Assembly: GCA_028277865.1 (NCBI GenBank)
Contig: JANQFM010000756.1
Coordinates: 1 to 10,017, forward strand
Direction: 5' to 3'
DNA: 10,017 nt
Source: Acidobacteriota bacterium
GTDB lineage: Bacteria > Acidobacteriota > UBA6911 > RPQK01 > DATIPO01
A model generated the notes under the pieces. The model was given only the letters and a program-made list of their open reading frames with translations, was not told the origin of the DNA and did not search any database. The first letter of the stretch is position 1. Every line of letters begins with the position of its first letter. The position numbers and the translations under genes were made by a program. This document shows positions 1 to 7,700 of this stretch, one piece after another.

Positions 1-47
1 TCTGGATCCGCTCCGCTGCCAGGATCGGGATCCCTCCAGAGGCAGAG

Positions 48-64
48 GCCCGCAAGATGCGGGC
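48..64. repeat. Short GC-rich hairpin
   Basis: GCCCGC (48-53) and GCGGGC (59-64) form a perfect 6-bp stem around a 5-base loop AAGAT. No T-run follows on either strand, so an intrinsic terminator is not supported. A small stem flanked by GGAG/CTCC-like sequence resembles dispersed intergenic repeats seen in environmental bacterial genomes. Whether it is repeated in this genome cannot be judged from one copy. Confidence 0.4.
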
Positions 65-161
65 GCTCCAAATCTGACACAATCGTGAAGAACCCTGAAA
101 CCCTGGCGGCCTAGCGAGGCAGCGCCTCAGGCCGGAGACGGGAAGCCACAGAGACACCGAG

Positions 162-201
162 GCACAGAGATCAGAGGGCTTTTTCTGATTCTTCTCTGTG
201 C
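162..201. repeat. Long bulged inverted repeat (hairpin) in the intergenic region
   Basis: GCACAGAGA (162-170) pairs with TCTCTGTGC (193-201), and inside it TCAGA (171-175) pairs with TCTGA (184-188). The loop is 8 bases and there is a 4-base one-sided bulge (189-192). The left arm is preceded by more of the same purine/CA-type sequence (about 145-161), as if the element was once longer and its right end decayed. It could be a dispersed REP-like element or a transcript structure about 110 bases upstream of the permease start. No T-run suggests termination. Confidence 0.5.
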
Positions 202-309
202 AGTGCAAAAGCCTGAACCTTCCGCCTGATTGTCCGCTCACGGATTTTCAGGGCTTGTGTTATTGTGTAGGGAAAGCTGCCGCCGGGGATTTGCTGCAAG
301 GGGAATTCA

Positions 310-2760
310 ATGTCTCAGCTGGTGCATGACTTGCGCTTTTCCGTCCGTCGGCTGCTGCGGCGGCCATTTTACCCTTTCATGGCGGTGATCATCCTGGCCA
401 TCGGGCTGTCGGCCGGCATCGCCGTATTCACCTATATCAACGGTTTTTCCCAGCCTTTTCCCGGAGTCCGGTCCGAGGGCTTGGTGCGCATCTTCGGCAT
501 TGAGGACCAAGACCCCAACCAGAATCTCTCCTACCTCGATTTCCTTGACTACTCCGAGAGGCTGTCGGGATTGGAGGGGCTGGCCGCCACACAGCCCTTT
601 TATGCCGCCAGCGTGCGCCGGGAGCGGCTCACCGAGGTGGCTTTTTTGGAAGCCGTCTCGGGCGGCTATTTCGAGGTGCTGGATATTGAGATGAGCGCCG
701 GGCGGGGCATCTTGGCCGCAGACGACCGTCCCGGCGCCGATGCGGTGGCGGTCATTTCGCACGACTGGTGGCAGCGCAGCTTCAACGGGGATCGGTCCGT
801 TATCGGCAGCACCATCTACCTCAACTTCCGGCCCTTTACGCTGGTGGGCGTGGCATCGCCCCAATTCCTGGGCACTGTCTCCAGCTACCGCCCCGATGCC
901 TGGATCCCCATCGCGCCCTTTAGGGACCGATACGTCAGTTGGGCCAGATCGGCCGAAAACCGCGACCTTCCGCTGGTCCGGGTCTTCGGGCGGCTGAAGG
1001 GCGATGCATCCCTGGAGCAGGTTGAAGCAGAGCTGAAATCAGTCGCCGCCGGGCTGGATGAGGCCTATCCCAGAAAGACCTTCGCCAGGGGGGTGCGCAT
1101 CGGGGATGCCTCCTGGATCGACCCTCGCGTCCGCTTGGCCGAGCAGCCCACCGTCCGATTGATGATATTGACCGCCGGAGTCCTTTTGCTGCTGGTCTGC
1201 GCCAATGTGGCCAACCTGCTCTTGTCGGTGGCTATGGGACGCCAGCACGAGATCTCCATGCGGGCGGCCCTGGGGGCTTCGCCGCTACGGCTTCTCCGCC
1301 AAGTCCTGTTCGAGAACCTGCTGCTTTCTTTGGCAGCCGGCGCAGCGGCCTTGCTGCTGGCTGGACCGGCGACGGCCCGCCTGGGCTCCTATTTCGCGCG
1401 GCCCAGCGTGTGGGGGGAAAACGTGGCCCGACAGGTTTCGATCGACTCTCAGGTGGTGATCTTCGCCCTGATTGCCTCGCTGCTCACCGGGCTTTTCGCA
1501 GGGCTGCTGCCGGCCTTGAAGGCGTCGCGCCGCAACCTGCTGCATGCCATCAAGAAAGCTGTCGACGCTCCCAGGCGGGCCTGGGGACGCCGCCTGCCCG
1601 GCATCCATGACCTCTTGGTGTCGGCCCAAGCGGCCCTGTCGGTCTTATTGCTGGTGGTGGCGGGACTGATTCTCCGTACTCTGCTGACGGTGGGCAGCCT
1701 GGAACCCGGCTTCGATTACAGCAGGCTGTTGGTGACCCATATCTCGACCAGCAGCACGACCATGAAACCCGATGAACGCGACCGCTTCTTCCGCGAATTG
1801 GCGCGGCGGGTCTCCCAGGAACCCTGGGTGCGTTCGGCCAGCGTTGCCGATTTCCCCTTGCTTTCTCCCCACCCTTCCGCAGCCATGCGATTGGAGGGCC
1901 GGGACGAACCTGTTCCCCTGGTCTATTCCAAGGTCATCCCCGGCTTCTTTGAGGCATTCGATATCCATCTGTCGAGGGGGCGCAGCTTCGGCGATTCCGA
2001 CGTCGCCGGAGCGCCTGATGTGGCCATGATCAACCAGGCTCTGGCACAGCGCTTTTTTCCCGGCCAGGAGGCGCTGGGACGCCGCATCCGGTGGCGGGAC
2101 AGGGGTGCTGCTGAACGAGTCTACGAAATCGTGGGGGTGGCGGCTGATACCAAGACACAGGACTTCTTGCTGGATCCCGAACCGACGGTGTATTTTTCCT
2201 ATCCGCAGCATGCCTATCCGACCGGCAGCGCCTTGATGCTGGCCACCACTGGCGATCCTGCTGCGGCGGCACCGCTCCTTTATCAATGGCTGCGCGACTT
2301 CGAGCCCCACCTGGCCATCGTCAACGTGGTGCCTTACACCGAGGTGGTGAGCGGCTTCCTTTACACCCACCGTATGAACGCCGAGCTGTTCTCCTTGCTG
2401 GCTTTCCTTGGACTGGGCTTGGCAGCCGTGGGGATCTTCAGCGTCGCAAGCCTTTCCGTCAGCCGCAGAAAACGGGAGATCGGCATCCGCATGTCCATCG
2501 GCGCCAAAAGCCGTGACATCGGCCGGTTGGTGATCGGAAGGGCTCTCACGCCGGTGTTTGTTGGCTTGGGAGTTGGGCTGACGGTTTCGCTGGCGGGGAC
2601 CGAACTGGTGCGGAGCCTGCTTTATGGCGTCCAACCGACCGATCCCCTCACCTTGGGTGTGGGCACTCTTGTCCTGGTCATTTCGGGGCTGTCCGCCGCC
2701 TATTTCCCGGCCCGCCGCGCCAGCCGTGTCGATCCGGTCATCGCGCTGCGCTGCGAGTGA
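310..2760 (+). CDS. ADOP-type ABC transporter permease (duplicated MacB/FtsX permease without ATPase)
   Basis: This inner-membrane protein of 816 residues is built from two copies of the MacB/FtsX permease unit. Copy one has a membrane helix at about 22-44, a periplasmic MacB_PCD-like domain (about 45-280) and three helices at about 283-305, 332-354 and 382-404. Copy two repeats this with a helix at about 434-456, an extracytoplasmic part (about 457-690) and helices at about 693-715, 745-765 and 778-798. Each FtsX unit carries the family signature after its first helix: EISMRAALGAS (314-324) and REIGIRMSIGAK (722-733). The end, DPVIALRCE, is the usual family terminus. No nucleotide-binding domain is fused or adjacent, which with the duplication identifies the ADOP group. 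MacB relatives drive efflux of peptides, antibiotics or lipids in an ATP-dependent way; the substrate here is unknown. ATG at 310 has AAGGGG six bases upstream. It converges on the minus-strand operon across a 57-base gap. Confidence 0.93.
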   Translation: MSQLVHDLRFSVRRLLRRPFYPFMAVIILAIGLSAGIAVFTYINGFSQPFPGVRSEGLVRIFGIEDQDPNQNLSYLDFLDYSERLSGLEGLAATQPFYAASVRRERLTEVAFLEAVSGGYFEVLDIEMSAGRGILAADDRPGADAVAVISHDWWQRSFNGDRSVIGSTIYLNFRPFTLVGVASPQFLGTVSSYRPDAWIPIAPFRDRYVSWARSAENRDLPLVRVFGRLKGDASLEQVEAELKSVAAGLDEAYPRKTFARGVRIGDASWIDPRVRLAEQPTVRLMILTAGVLLLLVCANVANLLLSVAMGRQHEISMRAALGASPLRLLRQVLFENLLLSLAAGAAALLLAGPATARLGSYFARPSVWGENVARQVSIDSQVVIFALIASLLTGLFAGLLPALKASRRNLLHAIKKAVDAPRRAWGRRLPGIHDLLVSAQAALSVLLLVVAGLILRTLLTVGSLEPGFDYSRLLVTHISTSSTTMKPDERDRFFRELARRVSQEPWVRSASVADFPLLSPHPSAAMRLEGRDEPVPLVYSKVIPGFFEAFDIHLSRGRSFGDSDVAGAPDVAMINQALAQRFFPGQEALGRRIRWRDRGAAERVYEIVGVAADTKTQDFLLDPEPTVYFSYPQHAYPTGSALMLATTGDPAAAAPLLYQWLRDFEPHLAIVNVVPYTEVVSGFLYTHRMNAELFSLLAFLGLGLAAVGIFSVASLSVSRRKREIGIRMSIGAKSRDIGRLVIGRALTPVFVGLGVGLTVSLAGTELVRSLLYGVQPTDPLTLGVGTLVLVISGLSAAYFPARRASRVDPVIALRCE

Positions 2761-2817
2761 GCTGCCTCTTCGCCCCTAACATTGAAGCTGTCGAAACGGC
2801 GGGTGCAGGTAAAAGTG

Positions 2818-3630
2818 CTAGGCTTCGGGCACGAAGACCCGGGAACTGGTGGAAACCGCAATGAGTGCGCCGTTCGTCCGTTTCTGGATCAGGCCGGTGA
2901 CTGCGAACTCGACTTGCTGAACGGCGATGACGCTCAAAGCTCCCCGAAATTCTCCGGGATTGGCCTGAAAGAACTCGGGGAAAAGCTCAGCTTCGTCGAC
3001 AAACTTGGAAAACTGTTGTCCGCCCTCCAACTTCAGTTCCGCCTTGCTGACCTGCCTGCCCTTGTTGTCTATTAGGAAGACGTCCACATCGAGCACCGTA
3101 TTGGAAGGATTGTAGATAGCGATCCCTGTCTTTTCCAAGTCATCGACACTGACGTAGATCTGGTGAGATCTGAGGACCGGCGTACTGTTGACGGAGACGC
3201 TGTTGCCCAATACCTCGAAGATCACAGTCGCCTCAAGGCCTTCTGCACTTTCTTGATCGGAAACGATTTCGACAGAGCCGGAAATTAGTTCCCCTGTCCC
3301 GTCCGTCTCAAATTCGACAGATCCCCAGGCTTGAATGGAATAAGAAACCTGGCCTGTAGAAATACCATTGATGGGAACGGAAGCTATCTGGCCAGCGGCA
3401 TCCCGGAAAAGGACGGTCCCGGTATTCTCCTGCGCCGAATTATTGCGGATAATAATCCTGGTGGTGTTTCGCGTTTCGCCGATCTGCCCGGAAACATAGA
3501 TCGGAATGACGAGATTTGCTTCCCCGGCTGCATTGATGATGGAAATGTTGGAGAAGACTGCCATCATCGCAAAGCTATAGCCGACTATCGTCCTTTGGTC
3601 GGCGAGACTTAGAATTGACCAAAGATTCAT
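2818..3630 (-). CDS. Secreted two-domain beta-sandwich protein of unknown function
   Basis: This protein has 270 residues. An N-terminal hydrophobic stretch (about 16-34, ending near NAAGEA) looks like a signal peptide, so export is likely. The rest is rich in alternating beta-strand sequence and splits into two similar halves. Half one (about 40-150) has a VLFRDAAGQ-type strand, an SYSIQAWGSVEF strand and a GSVEIVSD strand. Half two (about 160-268) has TGIAIYNPSNT, a long hydrophilic strand pair and a final VTGLIQKRTNGALIAVST. This layout resembles, from memory, uncharacterised secreted beta-sandwich proteins common in Acidobacteriota, where it is often appended to repeat-rich surface proteins. 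No catalytic motif is visible and there are no cysteines. ATG at 3630 has GGAGGT (3638-3643) seven bases upstream. It is the last gene of the minus-strand run, 34 bases after the HEAT-like gene. GC content looks lower than in the permease. Function is unknown. Confidence 0.82.
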   Translation of the reverse strand: MNLWSILSLADQRTIVGYSFAMMAVFSNISIINAAGEANLVIPIYVSGQIGETRNTTRIIIRNNSAQENTGTVLFRDAAGQIASVPINGISTGQVSYSIQAWGSVEFETDGTGELISGSVEIVSDQESAEGLEATVIFEVLGNSVSVNSTPVLRSHQIYVSVDDLEKTGIAIYNPSNTVLDVDVFLIDNKGRQVSKAELKLEGGQQFSKFVDEAELFPEFFQANPGEFRGALSVIAVQQVEFAVTGLIQKRTNGALIAVSTSSRVFVPEA

Positions 3631-3664
3631 ATTGATGACCTCCAGTGGGTTGCTATTGGTTAGA

Positions 3665-4768
3665 CTACTGTTGATAGCCGGTTCGGCTCAACGAAAGAGA
3701 TTTGGAGAGATGCTCGTGCACTAGATCGTTCGCCTCGTATTGCAGGGCCTTCTCGAGGAAAGGAATGGCCTTCTCTCCCATGGCCGCCAGGGCATATGCT
3801 GCCACAATCCGTTCCTCATCCGGGGTCTGGGGGCTGGACAGCGTGCTCCTGAGCCGGTCTTCGATTCGGCCGACATCGTTGAGGCGGGACCAGTCGTAGG
3901 CCATAAGGCTGATTTCCGGGAGGGGCACAACCGCCTTTCGGGCAAGTATCTGAAGTCCGTTCAAGGTATCGGCAGACCCGAGCTGCATCAAGTGATCGAC
4001 ATATCCTCTGACCTGTTGCTCCTCACCTTGCCGGTTCGCATCGACTGCCAGAGCAGCCAGCATTTCAGGGAACTCCAGACGGATCAGAGCGTGGCGAGCC
4101 TCAGGGTCGTCACTGCTCAAGTAATGTTCGGCCATGCGAACTCCCACCTGGATTTCCGCAGGAAAGCTCCTCAAGAGCTTGATGCTGAGCCGCCGCAGGT
4201 CCAGGGGCAGGACTTCCTGGCGGCTGGCGTGACGGGCCCAAAAATCAATTAAGACCTCTGCGGCGGCCTCTGAGCGGAGGTCAGCTAGGAGCTGCAGGAG
4301 ACGGTCCCGGAATTCCGGCCTTTCTTTTGCCTCGTCGATTAAAGCGGTCAGGACGGCCTGAATCCCTTCCTTCTGGCCCGATTGAAGGAGGATTCGAGCG
4401 GCTGCCTCCCGAACATCTTCCTCCAAGGTGATATCCCCCAAGATGGATTTGAGATCCTGAAAGTAATCCATCTGCGCCAGTTCCACCCTGAACCGCTGAG
4501 AGTCTTGCATTTCAGCTCCGCCTCGAAGTGCGGACAGGATCCCAGCCCGGTTCAACCGCCCTGTACCCTCGTCCCTTGCAGGAGTGCGAGCTTCGGAGTC
4601 GGTACGGAATCCAGCCGACTGGGAAACGGTCGCCTTTTCCCCGACCGGACTGCCCTCGTCCTCGCCTGCATTACGGCGCAGGAAAACGAGCATGGATACA
4701 GAGCCGAGGAGGAGCAGCACCAGCAGCAGACCTCCGATCAGGCTTCTCCTATCGCTTTTTCGATCCAT
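3665..4768 (-). CDS. Membrane-anchored HEAT-like helical-repeat protein
   Basis: With the chosen start the protein has 367 residues. A basic N-terminus (DRKSDRR) is followed by one strong membrane helix (about 10-30, very Leu-rich), predicting a bitopic protein with its body in the periplasm. A low-complexity Ser/Glu/Arg linker (about 35-75) leads to an all-helical region to the C-terminus. This region has repeated helix pairs of 30-40 residues with patterns like VREAAARILLQSG, RDRLLQLLADLRSEAAAEVL and ERIVAAYALAAMGEKAIPFLEKAL. These look like HEAT/armadillo repeats, which usually act as protein-binding scaffolds; no enzyme motif is seen. Two starts compete. ATG at 4798 overlaps the upstream stop as ATGA, giving 377 residues, but has only a weak GGGCGG upstream. 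ATG at 4768 has AGGAG (4775-4779) at a six-base spacing and is preferred. Overlap or near-overlap with the PPC/hydrolase gene implies co-transcription and possibly translational coupling. Confidence 0.82.
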   Translation of the reverse strand: MDRKSDRRSLIGGLLLVLLLLGSVSMLVFLRRNAGEDEGSPVGEKATVSQSAGFRTDSEARTPARDEGTGRLNRAGILSALRGGAEMQDSQRFRVELAQMDYFQDLKSILGDITLEEDVREAAARILLQSGQKEGIQAVLTALIDEAKERPEFRDRLLQLLADLRSEAAAEVLIDFWARHASRQEVLPLDLRRLSIKLLRSFPAEIQVGVRMAEHYLSSDDPEARHALIRLEFPEMLAALAVDANRQGEEQQVRGYVDHLMQLGSADTLNGLQILARKAVVPLPEISLMAYDWSRLNDVGRIEDRLRSTLSSPQTPDEERIVAAYALAAMGEKAIPFLEKALQYEANDLVHEHLSKSLSLSRTGYQQ

Positions 4769-4774
4769 TTGTGA

Positions 4775-4779
4775 CTCCT
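4775..4779 (-). promoter_or_regulatory. Ribosome binding site favouring the inner start of the HEAT-like gene
   Basis: AGGAG on the minus strand lies six bases before ATG at 4768. It is clearly better than anything before the outer ATG at 4798, where only GGGCGG can be seen. It lies downstream of the stop codon of the preceding gene (4797-4795), so ribosomes could load here without coupling. Confidence 0.6.
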
Positions 4780-4794
4780 GCAATGTCTTATCGA

Positions 4795-7700
4795 TCATCG
4801 ACTGCCGCCCTTGCCAATCCTCTCGGCAGCCTCCAGCAGCTCCCGCCTGTTATAAGGCTCGGCACTAAAGTCGGCCAGCGAGTAGGGTTGCGTCGTATAT
4901 GCGTTTTCTACCAAGCGGGCTCGAGAAGGGGGCATCCGGGTGGTAGTGGACAACGAGACGAAACGCAACAGATAGGGGCCGGCAAGACCGCTTTCCCGGA
5001 TCGCCAAACCGTAGAAGGTCAGCGGGATCCAGTGCCGGCCCGGCTGAAGGCGAACCGCTTTCTGGGCCCAGCTAACCGCCTGTCCGTTTAAGTCATACAG
5101 TTCGGCTTCCAGATGAAAGCGGCCTGCCGCAGTCACCTCCACCTCGGTGCCGAGTTCAAGGCTACCGTCCGCCAATCGCTCACGGTATGCTCCAGTGGGG
5201 ACAGCATCGGGGAGATCAATTCGGAAGCTCGTGCGGGCAAGGCGTTTTAGGCCGGCCGGCGTGCTAGCCATCACCTCGGCATAGAAAATGCCTTCCAGGT
5301 CCTGCGTCGGTTTAAAGACTGCTGTATAGATCAGATCGTCGGCAACTCCGTCGTGATATCGACCATCGTCCCGCAGAGAAGCAGTACCGAGAATCCGCCC
5401 CTCCAGGTCCGCAAGGCGCATTCTAACGCTGCTTCTTTGGGCCACGGCGAAGTCGCGATCGAGATGGGCGTGGAAGATAATCGGATCCGCAGCGACAAAC
5501 TGGGGACGGCCTGGATAGACTGTCATGGCCGGAGCGGCAGCACTCGCCGGGACGACCTTTGGGATCACCCTTTGAAGGTTCTCCAACCTTTTCATCCGAC
5601 CAGCCAGCGGACCCGAATCGGAAGGAAATCGCGACCGTTGACGGTAATTCTGGCCCAATTCGGCGAGGATCGTTGGGGCCAATAGCTGTTTGGTGGTCGA
5701 TCCGCCGGAGGCAGCGGTCGGTGAGGATGCCGTCTCTTGAGGGGACTCAGCAACATCCAGCAGCAGGTCGATGAACGCTGCCGATGAGAGGTTGGGAAAA
5801 CCACTGATCAGCGTTCCTGGATCGCAGGGGACATTGTTGCAGGTCCAGACGCCGTTTGGAACTGCCCTGCGATTACGATCGCTGATGTCCTCATTATTGC
5901 GCTCGTTGTCATGATCTTCTCTGCTGCCGTCCAGATTGAAGAAATTGGCTGCGATCTTGGAGTCGTTGTCGCACACGTTGGTGGTGTCGAAGGCCTGCCT
6001 AGGGTCGCCTTGACAAGCGAACTGGGTGGCATATTCGAGAATCCCGTCGTCCGCTCCTGGCAGGCAGCTGTCGTCACTGAAGTCCGGAAAGAATATGCCT
6101 CTAAAGCCCCCAATCAGCAGAATGCTGCGGTTTGGTTCATTGGAAAAATTAAAGACTTGAAAATCCTCGTCCGTCTGAAGCCACTCGCGGGCGGCAGTGC
6201 ATGTTTCAAAACCGAGGATTCCAGGACACCCTATTGCCAAGGCGCTCTGGCAAATTGCGTCGGCCAACTTGGAGCCGCGGTGGGCGCCGCCGACCGAGAG
6301 CACTCCGTTGATCCTTTGGGCTACCTCGTCGAAAGGGGCGTCTCCAAAGTTGAAATTGGTATCATCAGGCCGTGAGTTTCCCAGGATGAAGTCCATCACG
6401 GTGGCGCCCCCACTGTGGGCGACGACCCAGAACTCGCCTCCCTGATCGAACGTCAGGGCGCAACTCGAACCCGCAGGATTGTCCATTTCTCCGTCAGTGG
6501 CCCGGATGACCTCGCGGGCCACAAGTCCGGCTGCCTCACCCGCCCACCAGGCTGCTGAACCGTCATAGCGGACCACGAAATGTGACCGTTGCCCGGCGCC
6601 AGTCGCCGCCCGGACGAAGTCCTCTTCAGGATCCGTCAGCAGGGTCTCATCGCCCAGGAAAGCGTCGAAGATTGTGACTTTCGACCTCCAGTAGTCGCGT
6701 GCGGCTTGCCAGTCGCTGGACCAGTCAAAGTTGTCCGGCTTGTCGTTGTCCTCCGCCCGCGTTCCGTGTACGAAAATCAAGCAGGACGAAGGGGCTCCGC
6801 TGGGGGTGAAATCCACTTCCAGCACGTAGCCGCCCCGCCCCGACGGACTGAAGTGCCTCACCGAAATAAAGTAGGTGCCGGGTGCGACGTTTCGGTTGAT
6901 CCTGAAGTTCAGGCCCGGGCCGCTGTCGTCATCTGATTGGAGAATAAGGCAGGCGGCATCGCGGAGATTTCCGAAAGTGTCCGTGCTTCCGCTAGTCATG
7001 ACAGTCAGAGTGCCGGCAGTGGGGATCACAAGACGAAAGAAGTCTTGGTCGCCGCCAGATTCAATACTGCCCGCAGTCGATGTGTTGAGTCCCGCGATGG
7101 TGGCGGCGGTGCAGCTATTTCCGTGGTCGTCCTGACTTTGGCTGGGCAGGAATTCGCTGAAGAGGGTGTAGGAGCCTGCAGCGGTCGAACTGAAGTGTCG
7201 TACCGAGACGAAATACGTGCCTGCGGCGACCGTGCGGACAATGCGGAAGTTGAGCCCGCTTCCACTGTCGTCGTTGGTGATCAGGCTGCTGCACCGACTG
7301 TTTCGAAGGGTTCCCAGAGTATCCGTGCTGCCGGTTGTGAAAAGGGTCAGAGTTCCCGTCACGGGGACTTCGATGCGGAAGAAGTCGTGATCTCCGCCGG
7401 ATCCGATCCTTCCTGCGGCGCTGCCGTTGGGGGCGAGGGAACTGGCACTGCTGCAGGCGTCCCCATGGTCATCGCTGCTGTCGCCCGCGGCAAATTGGAC
7501 GGTCAATGTGTAGTTGCCCGTTCCCGAACTTGAGAAGTGGCGTATAGAGACGAAGTAGGTGCCGGGGCCGACCGACTGGACGATGAGAAAATTGAGTCCT
7601 GGCCCGCGGTCGTCGTCGCCAGCGACGATGATGCATTGGCTGTTGCGCAGATTGCCGAAAGTGTCGGTGCCTCCGCTGCTTGATATGGTCAAAGTGCCTT

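Larger units (their letters stand above)
1..309. other. Gene-free left end with hairpin repeats and the leader of the permease gene
   Basis: No convincing coding region was found in this stretch. It holds a GC-rich hairpin (48-64), a longer bulged hairpin (162-201) and a Shine-Dalgarno AAGGGG at 298-303, six bases before the permease ATG at 310. The first 40 bases contain a loose inverted arrangement (TCTGG at 1-5 against CCAGA at 36-40). No convincing -35/-10 pair for the permease was found by eye. Confidence 0.6.

Noticed and set aside
1645..2634. Open frame of 329 codons on the minus strand inside the permease gene
   Set aside because: It is fully antisense to a well-recognised permease in GC-rich DNA, its product is rich in His, Gln and Gly without any domain, and no ribosome binding site supports it.
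2761..2817. Bidirectional terminator between the converging permease and beta-sandwich genes
   Set aside because: The 57 bases show no stable hairpin with a T-run on either strand.
6937..7533. Open frame of 198 codons on the plus strand, and similar ones at 5911-6375 and 7876-8184
   Set aside because: They are antisense to the PPC/hydrolase gene and owe their openness to its repeated codon pattern. No recognisable protein.
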